From Lytechinus pictus (lineage: Eukaryota; Echinodermata; Echinoidea; Temnopleuroida; Toxopneustidae), in contig NC_087254.1 of NCBI RefSeq assembly GCF_037042905.1, positions 8,975,103 through 9,039,102 of the forward strand: a DNA stretch of 64,000 nt, written 5' to 3'. Both the position numbers and the translations under genes were made by a program. Under the pieces are notes generated by a model. That model made no database searches, was not told where the DNA came from, and worked only from the letters and a program-made list of their open reading frames with translations. This document shows, piece after piece, positions 9,252-20,407 of the stretch. Within the stretch, counting starts at the first letter, position 1. Each line of letters starts with the position of its first letter.

Positions 9252-9644
9252 ATACCCCTTTCATAAACCCAATAAAACATATCCTCCAATTAGCCGCCTA
9301 AGAGTAATGCGGATAATTCAATAAAAATTGCGTTCACAAACTCCATAAATTATTTTTACGAGCGCCCGTCCTGAAAAAGGCGGATAATCGTCATGACAAC
9401 TGGACACGCCCCCTCCAATGCGGTTGTGTTGGAAAAGGGTGACCTTGTGACCGCACCATGGCAATTATCCGCATTATTTGGAAATATGTTCATAAACTCA
9501 AAATCTTGTCCCGATGCCGCTATTATGCGGATAATAGCAGCATCAGAATAATGCGGATAACTCTTGTCCTCCTCTGATTTTACGACCAAATTATGCTGCT
9601 ATTAGCCGCATAATTGTGTTTTATTGGGTTTATGAAAGGGGTAT
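9252..9644 (-). mobile_element. MITE copy A with 20-bp perfect terminal inverted repeats
   Basis: The element starts with ATACCCCTTTCATAAACCCA and ends with its exact reverse complement. The likely target duplication is TA, or TAT if the repeats are trimmed. A near-identical copy lies inverted at 12285-12666. The interior repeats the word GCGGATAAT in both orientations at least five times. Each copy carries a 77-codon open frame, which I take as chance because it runs through these internal repeats. No transposase is present. It lies in intron 2 of the Rab11-FIP-like gene. Confidence 0.85.
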
Positions 9645-11456
9645 TACTTTCTACAGATTTTACTGATGTTTAAAAAAGGCTATAAGTGGTCTAAATATAT
9701 ACATGTACTCAAACCTATAAAATCAAGCAAAGAAGTAAACATTCTATCATACATCTAATATGCATGGCCGTATGCAGAATTTTTTTGCTGGGGGGGGGGG
9801 CAGCACGCGTAAAGAACTTTAACTCGAAAGTGAGGAAGTGAAGCAACCAAGCTTGTCATTAGGACACTTGCATTTTGTAACGTGAAAATATAGGATTTCG
9901 TGCATACTTTTGTTGAATTTTATAAAGAATTTAAGTAAAATAATGTAAGTGTTTTCAAAATTTCTGTTATTGTGAAATTTTATAGCAAAACTTTAAAATG
10001 TCATAACTTTCTTATTTCAGATCCGATTTTGATGAAATTGTCAGTGTTATTCTTGTCTTTTTCTTATTTTTATTCAAATCATCTATTTGTTGGGGTGGTT
10101 TAAATCTCTTCCAATATTTTTTTTAGGAAGAAATTATGCACCTAATCTTGTGATTAATATTTTTTGCTTTTTTGGAACATAAAAAGTGACAAAGAGTATT
10201 CATCAAAGGTTTGTGAGTGTTCCTTTAAGGACACAAATGAAAATTTCCTTATTGATGCAAACACAATGAGCAAACTCCTTCTGGTCCTTTGGCAAAAAGG
10301 TGTTTAACACCATTGTAAATAGTTGACAAATGTTCTCAATAGGGGCACAAGCACTGTTTACCCAAGTTTCTAAAACGTCCCAAGAGGAAATTTGTCAAAT
10401 TTCCCCCAAATCTGTCACTTTCAGAGTTGATACAAAATGACAAAAGCAATGTAAAGTTGCAAGCACCCAAAGGCACAATTTCACACCACTACAGGTTGAG
10501 TGTAATACCAAGAGAAAAATCAAACAAGTTCAGTGAAAACTGTTCTAATATCAGATATGGAAAGTGACATTTATGGTACCGGTACATATTTTTCAAGGTT
10601 TTTCATTTAGTTTCATAGATATACATGTACATGTACCATGGTAGATTGATGGTACAGTGCGTATTATACAAGTGAAGCTAATAATGTCACTCACTTTTCC
10701 TTTTGTAAATTTTATAAATAGTCACTTAAGTATTTCAATTTAAAGAGGTGATAAAGAAGCTGCCGTTTCAGTTTCAGTTTCAAACCTTTGCAGATGCACC
10801 CAAAATAGTTTAACTTCTTATCCTTTCAAGTCTAAACCTGACTTTATTCCATTTCAAGAAATCAAACTGCTATGAACTGAACAGGAGGTAGGGAAAATTT
10901 CTCAAAAGTCAAGCAAAAAAAATTGCAACTTTTTCTCATGAAAATCTCTATTTGCGACAAGTTTTCACAAACTAATGGTTCGATTAAATTTCTCATTTCC
11001 TTTTTAATTTCCTTTCCTTTTTATCTCAGTTATGAAACCATTTGGGGGAAACACTTTTGCCCTATATCAAAATCACATAATGTGCAATCAGAGATTTTCT
11101 ACAAAGAAACATATCACTGTCCTCCACAGGCTCTAATGACAGAGTGAACAGCTCCACACCTACCTTGATATTAGATATATTGAGAAATAACATTCAACAT
11201 GTCCCCCCCTGAAAACCCTAAAATGCTTGATTAATTTTCTCTAGTATTGAATCTGTTCCCTCTCCTCCTCCCCCCCCCCCCATCCCTGCCTAGTCGATTT
11301 TATAGTTTTAATGACCCACCACAATTGTTTTGATATAAACTGAAAGAGGAGAAATATATACTTTATTATACTCCTTCTTTCTCAAACAGTCTCTATTCTC
11401 TCTCTATGTTTTCTCTGGGTCTACCCAAGGTCTTATATTTCACTGAAATAACTCAC
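9645..11456. other. Intron 2 of the Rab11-FIP-like gene, with a MITE fragment at about 9905-10103
   Basis: The segment about 9905-10103 matches the 3' part of the 36747-37343 element (shared AAAACTTTAAAATGTCAT and a GGGGTGG end). A G-run is at 9790-9800 and a C-run at 11269-11281. The segment 10779-10870 repeats 8139-8238. No other gene is visible. Confidence 0.5.
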
Positions 11457-11562
11457 CTTTCTTGCTGAGTATAATAGACTGGATACCTTGGCAGAATGCA
11501 GTGAAGTCGATGAGACCTGTAGTCTCTGGATCCAAGGCCGCGAGTAGATCTTGCTCAAGTTT
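11457..11562 (-). CDS. Rab11-FIP3/4-like protein, coding exon 2 (second EF-hand)
   Basis: This 106-base exon lies between an acceptor (CATTCTAG) and a donor (GTGAGT at 11456-11451). It continues in frame from exon 1 and encodes KLEQDLLAALDPETTGLIDF followed by TAFCQGIQSI. The pattern L..LDP...G.I.F..FC.GI is the second EF-hand of Rab11-FIP3 and FIP4, where human FIP4 has a closely similar LDP..LG.I.F.DFC.G stretch. The loop ends in alanine where the calcium-binding glutamate would be, so calcium binding is doubtful. Only two exons with exact splice phase and this motif order support the family call; the Rab11-binding C-terminus is not in view. Confidence 0.75.
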
Positions 11563-12284
11563 CTAGAATGACAATTTGGGAGAGGGGAGGTATAAATAAA
11601 TGTGATGAAAGTTTCATCATGAAACTGATCAAGGAATGGAAGAAGCAAGATATTTTATTTTCGTAAAAGATAATAACTTTACTAACCATACTCCTTCCCA
11701 TCTAGTTTAATACTTCTCTTATTCTATTTCAACATTTCTATGAAAATACTTCAAAAGTTAATATTTCACATTATGGACATTTGTAATGCGCCGTTAACCA
11801 TCATGAGAAGGTGCTAATGGCGCAGTAAAGAAAAAAATAAATAAATAAAAACCTTAATAAAGAGGGGACAGAGTAACATTTCCTTAAATATGAATTAATA
11901 CCTATACTTAAAATGCATTTAAATATTATTTTATAAAGTAGTTATAGTTTAATGCCTGGGCCATTTTTATCTACAGATATTTGTGATGAAACACTGGTGT
12001 TAGATATCGATACAATTCTCATCTCCTGAGTAGCATACCAGCATCTGAATGAGAAACACTGTTCCAGATCTTTACAGCTTTAGATTTTTTTTTAAACACC
12101 CTGTACAAAATGTTTGAAAATGGAAATAAATAAGAAAGTTCAAAAGGGGGGTTTAAAGAAATCATTTGATTTTGAATATGTTGATCCCTTTATACTCTTT
12201 TCCTTTAAATCAATCCATCTACAATCTACCTGTACCATCATACCATAGGCCACTATGCCTACATGTTCAAGCAACGAGTACCTC

Positions 12285-12666
12285 ATACCCCTTTCATAAA
12301 CCCAATTATGCGGCTAATAGCAGCATAATTTGGTCGTAAAATCGGAGGAGGACCAGAGTTATCCGCATTATTTTGATGCTGCAATTATCCGCATAATAGC
12401 GGCATCGGGACCAGATTTTGACTTTATGAACGCATTTCCAAATAATGCGGATAATTGCCATGGTGTGGTCACAAGGTCACCCTTTTCCAACACAACCGCA
12501 TCGGAGGGGGCGTGTGCAGTTGTCATGACGATTATCCGCCTTTTTCAGGACGGGCGCTCGTAAAAATAGTGCGGATTATTTTCGGAGTTTGTGAACGCAA
12601 TTTTTATTGAATTATCCGCATCACTCTTAGGCGGCTAATTGGAGGATGGGTTTATGAAAGGGGTAT
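12285..12666 (+). mobile_element. MITE copy B, inverted relative to copy A
   Basis: Same 20-bp terminal repeats as 9252-9644, with the same interior in opposite orientation. The two copies bracket exon 2 of the Rab11-FIP-like gene. No target duplication longer than TA is clear. Confidence 0.85.
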
Positions 12667-14590
12667 AAATTAGGCTACATGCAATCAATATTAACTTTCA
12701 CCATGTTTATAAGTATACATGTGTACATGTAGGCCTACATATATCCAGTATATTGTCCATAATTGATGGTAAACTGAAACTCTATTTCAGAACCTTACAA
12801 AAACAGAAAAGAGATAGTGATACTGAATATAAAGAAAATAACCACAGACACCAATTTTGCATTGTGTTGATACAACCCTCTCATATTTCATTGTGCTGTT
12901 CTTTCCAATAACTCTCAATGCATACATAGGCCCTACATGTACATTTCAGCACTGCAAGCATCCATTTTGATGTCAAAGTATCACATTCCTATTGTACTGC
13001 GAATTAGTTTTTGCACTTGCATTTTCATAGCACATCCCACACACGTTATTTATTATTATACCACCATGAGAAAGTCAATACTCAAAAGCATACCGAGTGG
13101 GAGAGAGAACAAATGGCTGAAAAATACTATTGTTTGCATAATGAGTAATTTCCCTGTGTTAAATATGTATGCATGAAAACCCAATAACTGTATGCTGTAT
13201 ATCATGAGCCAGCATTTAAATGTACTATGTATTATAGCAGTACACATCTACACATATGTTGCATATCAATGATCCTTGTTGTATTGTTTGGATGTAACTA
13301 ATCAATAATTTGGAGCGCTGTGTTGAATATCCATACACTCTATCCTCACTGTAAATCATAACCGGTAAAGATTCTCATTACAAACTAGGCTGCAATGCAA
13401 ACGTATGGCTATGAAGGCTTGAACAGGGGAAATGAGTTTAAATACAATAAAATATACACACTCTTATATGTAAATGCTTTATTAATTAATCTTAAGAAAT
13501 TGTAACTCAAACAACTTTTCAGAAATACAAGTGAACTAAACACATTCTTCAAAAAATATATTAAAATACACTATCTATACATGGCACATAAGAGAATTGT
13601 TAGCAATAGGTATAACATTTCATAGTCTCTTTAAGTGCATAAAGTCAACTTTGATTTTTTCAAAACCCTCTGAAAATAAGTGAAATGTATACCAAAATTG
13701 TCTTTCATTAATTAGCATCCAATATGTCCCAAAGAAATCAGACTGATAGCACGCAAAAATTTATATTTTTATTTTCGGGGGCTACTTTCACAACTTACTG
13801 CGTTAATAATAATCTGCAATATTGCAATTGCTTTTAACATTGCAATGAATAAGATGTTGTTGTTGTTGTTTCCAGTGCTATTTTGAGGGCTAAATGACCC
13901 CAGCCCCCCCCCCCCCCCATGTAATTTTTTCCCCTGGACTGCAAGCTTCTATATGAAGCCTTAATCTGATTCTGAGGTTACCCAATCTACAAAGAGTAAA
14001 ATAAACAAAAGTTGACAGCAGAATTTCCTTTTAAACGGAGTGCTACCTTCCTGTACAAAACCAAATTATAGTAAGTTCAAAATACGATACAATCTATATC
14101 ATCACCAATAGACTTAGCATGTCCATGGTACCAATCACCAATATCTGTGTCTCTCACTTTTATACTGGTCATTATATTTTAAACTTTCTCTTCTAGTACC
14201 GGTACTTTATTTCATTACACTGCATAAATTGTATTGTTATAATCTAGAATTCAAAAGAAAATCCTTGTAATTCACTGTACACATAGAAAAAAATACACAT
14301 ACTAGTACCAATATCATATCTGTCTCTCTCTTTATTTTTATTTCCTTGCTCATGATCTGATAATGATCTAGAATGATCAGATATGATTATTCAAAATTTT
14401 CTTTTACTGAATGAACTGAAATAAGAGAAATCATTGCAATTCATTTGTATAAAAAAACTATTGAAAAAATATTCCTTTGAATGTCAAAAACTTAGATTGT
14501 CAAACTTGCAAGTCTACCATTTCATCTTTTAGATTTCTTCCTTCTTCATCAGCAAACATGAAGAGACTTATATCCTACAAATGAGGTCTA
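12667..14590. other. Intron 1, AT-rich, no gene seen
   Basis: Ordinary AT-rich intron with a C-run at 13906-13918 and a short GTT run near 13857. No transposon ends or coding segments are recognised. Confidence 0.4.
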
Positions 14591-15208
14591 TTAAAGGGAT
14601 GGTCCAGGCTGGAGATATTTACAGTATAAATAGAGTAAAAATTCAGGGCAAAATGCTGAAAATTTGATCAAAATCGGATAACAAATAAGTTGAAATATCA
14701 AAGTTATTGAATTTTAAAGATTTGCATTATTCTAGTGAAACAGTTCTAGGCATGTCTTCATGAACATCATGTCATATCCCCACTTGTTCTTTTGTATATT
14801 ATTATATGAAATTAGGTTTATTCAAATTTTTTCTACTAAGAACTAAAACAATTGGATTGACAACTGATTAAGTTCATTAGTTATTTATAGCCGCAACTTA
14901 TTTCATCATAATGGAGACATATTATTTACACATGTATGAAAAAAATGAATCAATTTTGATTTAATGTAATAACTAATAACATAAGAAAAAGGAAAGTGGA
15001 GGTCATATGACATCATCAGCCCATCAAATGAATATTCATGATGATGTGCATATAAACCGTTTTTACAAAATATTGAAAAAAGTCAAGATTCAAATCAATA
15101 ACTTTGTTATTTGTTGTCCGATTTCAATGAAATTTTCAGCATTTTGCTAAATAAATTTTACTCTATTTATATAGATATAAATATTTTCAGCCCGGACCAT
15201 CCCTTTAA
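14591..15208 (+). mobile_element. TTAA-target MITE, family GGATGGTCC, copy A
   Basis: Bounded by TTAA on both sides, with terminal repeats AGGGATGGTCCAGGCTG and CAGCCCGGACCATCCCT. Inside, subterminal sequences are also mutually inverted (AAAATCGGATAACAAATAA against its complement). No open frame of note. A second, 3'-truncated copy is at 40202-40625. TTAA duplication is typical of piggyBac and Kolobok transposons. Confidence 0.8.
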
Positions 15209-15892
15209 TAGAAAAGACTGAAAAGTAGACATTTTAAAATATAATATTCTCCCCCACCCATTCTTTCTGCAATTTTAAAATTAAACACCAGTAGCATCAG
15301 GGAAGTTACTTGGTGGTATATTGATAATAGATCTCCCTTCTCATTGAATAGAGAATTACACTTTTACTGTAAATATCCTTAAAAGTGTTCCACTTCACTG
15401 ACTATTTCATGCCTTCTTGCCTTTCTTGGGCTTCCTTTTTCTTCTCTTTATTTGTTGAGCACGTGGGTAAACAACAATAAAACGTTCCCTCTCCCAACAG
15501 GCTTTTTATCTTCCTTGTTTGAAAGATGCTTCAAATGAGTCTTTCAACCCAATCATTTGACATGTATTCCTACTGTACCTCTGTTTGAAATTTGCAATCC
15601 GAACTTGTTTTGCATACATTAGGTACCTTTTATAGGCCAAGTAGGGTAATCTCCAGACTGCTTTTGACATGCTGGTCAATATCTTACAAGCTTTACTGGT
15701 CAATGGTCATCAGCTCAGGTATATTGGTATTCAAAGGGAAGCCCAGGCCCATCATTCAAATCTTCCAGTTTGCTTATTTGTGTAGGCCTATAACAGTTGC
15801 TAAAATTTGGAACATACGTCTTCATTGCCTAACACAGCTTTTATTTAGCACTGATCAGCCATACCAATTTAAAGAAATCTAATAGTTCCCTA

Positions 15893-16284
15893 TTAAAGAT
15901 AAATTCCAGTTGTGGGGACGATCTCAAAATGACTTTTTACAGAATTAATGTAATGATCACCAAAGTGTCTGTTTGTATGAATAAAAAATATGTGCCAAAG
16001 GATTCTGGAAGAAATTGTGTAATTGCTGAGAAATAAGCGCGGATTCTGTCACTTCCGTCGGGTCTTTATTCCAGCAATAATAATACACTGTCCCAAGTGT
16101 GCCTATCTGTGTTCGATCTTCAGTATGATCGTTTTTTAGCTTAGATATTATGATTTCACAAAGTTCAGTTTATGTAACTGTACCCAGATCTAGATCCACG
16201 ATGATATAGTAATACTTAACCTTGGTTTTACAGACTTTCTCACGAAATCAGTATTTTACTGCAACTACTGTCATTTAGCTTTAA
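15893..16284 (+). mobile_element. TTAA-target MITE, family AATTCCAGTT, copy A
   Basis: Starts at TTAA plus AGATAAATTCCAGTTG and ends in CATTTAGCT plus TTAA. Terminal repeats are short (about 10 bp, imperfect). Two further full-length copies are at 24423-24825 and 39563-39964, which share the internal word AATATGTGCCAAAGGATTCT. Confidence 0.8.
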
Positions 16285-17144
16285 ACTTAGACATACAGTA
16301 AGATAACTTTTGAAGAAAAAAAATCAATCTACAATCTCCTTTAATAATTTATACCCGAGTCTTCTGCTTCTTTCGTTGTTCATAGATCTTTCCAAGTTAG
16401 TTTTCTTACCCCTTCTCTTATTCTCCTCCCCCCACCTTTTTTTCACAAATACACTCATCACAGGGCATGCACCACCTCTGTATATATCCAAACAAAAGGA
16501 ATAAAACTAATACTAGTGATAGCATGACCTACTACTGAGGTATTCAAATGTCGTTTTTTATCTTTAATTTCCTTCCTTTTATTTATGAAGACATGTACAC
16601 TGTATCACAACACCTGTCAGGCCTATTATAAACTTATGAGAGATAAAATGTATCAGTCTGCACTACACAGAGGTTAACTATCCAGTATTTGTATAGGGGC
16701 TTAATATTAATTACTAAATTAGGCCCTGTGCTGGCCGGGGCCCTATCATTGTCATTTTTTAATCATAAGGTTCATAATATTCACAATTAATTGCTTGATT
16801 TGACAAGGCACAGGTATTTGTAATGTTTTGTGCGATTTAAATAATGAGAATCTTTTGTTTGTTCCAGACGAAGTGTCCAGACGTTTACCCCCCCCCCCCC
16901 CTCCATGCACTCGATCACACTGCACTCCACAACAGTTTCCACTCAGTCATACACATGTTGCTCTTTATTTACGGTACTTTTTCTTCTTCTTCTTTGACTT
17001 TGGTTTGGACACTGACAGATGATTAAACAATCAGTTAATTCCATATTAACACGAATAACTTGTCCTTATCTTATTGTGATTGATTCATAAACTAAGGAAA
17101 ATAATTTCTGATAAGAAATGGATAAGAAATGGACTATGGTCTAC

Positions 17145-17279
17145 CTGATCACTTCCACTGCCGAAATGTTCTCTAGCCAGCTCAATGAAGTGTTTTGTCT
17201 CAATGAAGCCGCTTTTTCCAACATCCAGTGCTTCGAAAACGGGTTTCAATTGCGAATTAATATCCAATTCCGATTCCAT
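17145..17279 (-). CDS. Rab11-FIP3/4-like protein, coding exon 1 (first EF-hand)
   Basis: Class II Rab11-family interacting proteins (FIP3, FIP4, fly Nuf) link Rab11 endosomes to dynein and to the cleavage furrow. This exon starts with ATG at 17279, with an in-frame stop upstream at 17342-17340 and no ATG between. It ends at CAG before a GTAGAC donor. The 45 residues include LKPVFEALDVGKSGFIETKH, an EF-hand-like helix-loop-helix matching the first EF-hand of FIP3 and FIP4 in position and spacing to the second. The loop lacks the final glutamate, so it probably does not bind calcium. Introns of 5.6 and 2.4 kb follow. Upstream bases 17280-17600 should hold the 5' UTR and promoter; no TATA box is evident. 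A different EF-hand coiled-coil protein is possible. Confidence 0.75.
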
Positions 17280-18130
17280 ATCTAACTGCCAATGGAGTAA
17301 ATTCCAATTTCGGCCGTCCTTCTCTCAAAATCTTGGCTTCTCAAAAGATTTACATCCATATCTGTCTCCACGATTATCTAATTGTCTGCATCTTTCGAGT
17401 CTCCATTGGTTTTTCATTCATTCCTGATACGCACGTCATCACACGAGAACTGCATCTGTTTTATTTTGATCGCATCATTTTCCGTTATGGATTGTTGTGG
17501 TGGCACCAAGCAGCCAGTATGAAAAGTTCCGTATCGCACGCGCTGAGTAGTCTTTTAAACAAGACCTTTTATAAAATATTTGAGATAATCTCTTATTAAT
17601 TCTTTTTTTTTTAATAAATAATTGTCATAAATATGCAAGGTGTGTTTAAAAAATATATATTTTTTTTAAATAAAACAAATTTATGGTGTTTACGGCCCTA
17701 ATGCCTTCATGGATTACTTGAACTTTCAGAAAATGTTAACCAAGTCCTTAATCCAAGTCCTTAATCGGTCTGTAAGAGGAATCTATTAACATGTTCCGCT
17801 GATTTCCCTCGCTATTATTTTGCATCAAAGAAAACAAAAATCAATGATATAAAAACGTCATCATTACCCAAATTTTCAAAATAATATATATCAAAAAGGG
17901 GAAACTGGATGTTTTTAATCACTTTCCCTATTCTACGCGTTTCGTAATTTTGATTCAATACTGGAATTGGTCAGATTTTGACCCGATTGACAGTTTCAAG
18001 ACGATTTATAACTCTTAATCCGGATTGTAAAGGCGAAGACATATAATCAGGAAGTTATAGATTAAGATTTTCACCTTCGATCTTGACCTAGCTAAAACAT
18101 TAAAGTTTTCATCCTTTTTAATCAATAACG
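17280..18130 (-). other. 5' flank of the Rab11-FIP-like gene
   Basis: Contains the likely 5' UTR and promoter of the gene to its left, but no core promoter motif that I trust. The part beyond 17580 is AT-rich and holds no recognised feature. Confidence 0.3.
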
Positions 18131-18262
18131 ACCTTCCCTCCTTTCTTCCTTTCTTTCTCCCTTCCTTTCTTAATTCTTTCTTTCTTTCGTTCTTTCTAGT
18201 CTTTCTTTCTTTCTTTCCTTCCTTCCTTCCTTCCTTCTTTCTTTCTTTCTTTCTTTCTCCCC
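18131..18262 (+). repeat. CTTT/CCTT microsatellite
   Basis: Imperfect tetranucleotide run of CTTT and CCTT units, followed by a C-run at 18259-18270. Confidence 0.95.
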
Positions 18263-18698
18263 CCCCCCCCTCTTCAGTAGGCCTATTAAGGTGTTGATCA
18301 GGGTGTTTCTAATTTTTGTTCCTGACAAAAAAAAATTACCGACCTATGCATATATAGACTATAACCAGACCTGTTTATTTTAGATTTGGGACACAAACCG
18401 TGGAAAAGGATATGTTCACTTCAAAATCGTTTCCTTATTATAAGAAGAAAAAAAATGATTCTGTTTTCTTCGTCATTTTCAATAAGGGGACGCACGGTGG
18501 CCTAAAAAAAATGAAATAGGCTCGGTTTATAGAAAAAAAACCTGATATCACTAAATCCATATAAGTCTCAATTTACAAAGTTTTTAGATAGATAATAATT
18601 TCAGGTATAGTTTCTTCCGTAGTTTTTCTCTCATTCGATGATTTATCCGATGGTTCCCTTCCAACCAAGCCGCAAGAGGGAAAGACGCCCTCTCAAGT

Positions 18699-18844
18699 CC
18701 TGGGGCCCGTAACACAAATATTCGAAAGATTGGCAATGATCGTAGAACATATTTCTACGATTGATTCCATTGACTACAATGTACGATCAATCTTAAAAAT
18801 CAAGCGTACGATTAATCACTAACCTTTGTGTTACAGGACCCAGG
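18699..18844. mobile_element. Fold-back element, end word GGGCCCGTAACACAAA
   Basis: About 145 bp with inverted ends (CCTGGGGCCCGTAACACAAA against TTTGTGTTACAGGACCCAGG) and further inverted words toward the centre (ACGATTGATT against its complement). No coding capacity. Confidence 0.7.
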
Positions 18845-18894
18845 TGGAGCATCAGATTGGATGGCCATTCATTGAAGTATTGAAAGCGCGAAGT

Positions 18895-19150
18895 GCGAGG
18901 GGGGCGTTTCATCAACATTTTTTCTGACAAGTTGTCATATCTGACAACTTTCCCTGATTTTGATTGGCTGAGAAGCACTGTTACTGTCTTATTGGATGAG
19001 CCTGCGCCTATGAATGGTTTTAACAGAAATATGGCGCAATATAAATGATGTGGATCATCATCACTATGGTAATTGTCGGTTAAAATTGCGGAACTTGTCA
19101 GATAAAACGTCCCACAAGTCCTTTAATGAAATGTTCCCACGAACGTGTAT
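18895..19150. mobile_element. Fold-back element, GCGTTTCATCAA family
   Basis: Left end GGGCGTTTCATCAACATTTT with TCTGACAACTTTCC, right end GGAACTTGTCAGATAAAACG and AATGAAATGTTCCC. Related copies are at 20242-20407 and about 33045-33165, which share AAGGAAAG with GTCAGATCTGACAAAATGTC or its complement. Confidence 0.55.
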
Positions 19151-19319
19151 CGGACAATAAACAAAAAAGACATCCAAAATGCATGAAAACTAAAGTAGGG
19201 AAATCCATTTAAATCTGTCCCATATTCGGGGGCCCATGCACCTCTGCAGTGGCCGCATTTTATTTTTTACCCTTTGAACACTAAAAACAAAATAAACACG
19301 AGAGGGCAGTCAGCAAATT

Positions 19320-19893
19320 AATAAAGCTACATCATTGTCAAAGCATAAATGGAACTTTTCCCAGCACACACTACACTGTTCATTGCATGCGATCTGACTT
19401 TCAAATAAATTTTGATATACCATTTGATATTCATATTGAACAAAATAATAATTGTAACCTATACATGATATCTGAAAGGTCAATTCATTCAATTCATTCA
19501 TTTAAAAAATATTTAATGTAAATTCTTGCCAAACTATTTAATTCTATGATCTTTTCTTATTAGTAACAACATATATCATGTCATTTTTGTTATTTTGTTT
19601 GATTTACCGTATATGTTATGCTTCTTTCATATGTGTTTACTTTTTACTTTGTATTGTATATGGACCCAATGGAAGAACAGTATAGTCATGTCGACTAAAC
19701 TGAAAATGGGCTATCCATCCGTTTTGCATTTTGCATTTTTTTTTTTTTTTTTTTTTTATACGGAAAATAAATACTATACTATACTATACTATAACAATTT
19801 GATAAAACTGCATCGTTGATCAATCATAAATGGAACTTTTCCCAGCGCACACTATATACGGTTCACTAGCTGCGATACGACTTTCAAATAATA
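19320..19893. repeat. Direct repeat of about 90 bp flanking AT-rich DNA
   Basis: 19320-19412 and 19802-19893 share AATGGAACTTTTCCCAGC, then a CACACTA word and GACTTTCAAATAA. The intervening 390 bp contains a T-run at 19738-19758 and an ACTAT run near 19774. This may be two copies of one dispersed repeat or a remnant of a larger insertion. Confidence 0.65.
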
Positions 19894-20241
19894 GCATTAA
19901 TTACCTAAAATAAACAAATTACAACCTAAAAAATCTTAAAGGCCAATTTCCGAATATGAATACCCAACTCGAGATCCCGGCCAGTCTATTAGCAAGCCTC
20001 CCTTGTTGGAAATTCAATTCTTTTTTAAATGACGTCATAATCGGTTGCGACAGAAGTCGATTTGGACTTTACACCGACCACAATGCCTGCAGCAAAGCAG
20101 TATTCTACTTTTATATAGTATTTCTAACTTTATGCCGAACTTCTTATACAACTTCCATGTCAAATGCAAAATGTGATTTGTTCACAAATCGCGTCGCAGT
20201 CGGATCAATAATAAATAATCCGGGGGCTCTTCTTAGGACGA

Positions 20242-20407
20242 TTGGGGGAGCGTTTCATGAAAGGACCTTTCAGGCGTTTTGTCCGACAAGTCCTGTTTAG
20301 TGTTTTATCAGACAGTATATTGTAAAAACTATATATCAAAATCAAGGAAAGATGTCAGATCTGACAAAATGTCAGCGAAAATGTTGATGAAACAAACGCT
20401 CCCCAAA
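20242..20407. mobile_element. Fold-back element, GGGGGAGCGTTTCATGAAAG
   Basis: Ends GGGGGAGCGTTTCATGAAAG and GATGAAACAAACGCTCCCC are inverted, with CTTGTCGGACAAAA-like sequence in each arm. Same family as 18895-19150. Confidence 0.7.

Noticed and set aside
9356-9589. 77-codon open frame present in both inverted MITE copies (also 12330-12563)
   Set aside because: It runs through the element's internal GCGGATAAT repeats and matches no protein pattern; shared ancestry of the two MITE copies explains its presence.
19956-20300. 114-codon open frame on the plus strand
   Set aside because: Its last third lies in a fold-back element, there is no recognised motif, and the start lacks support.
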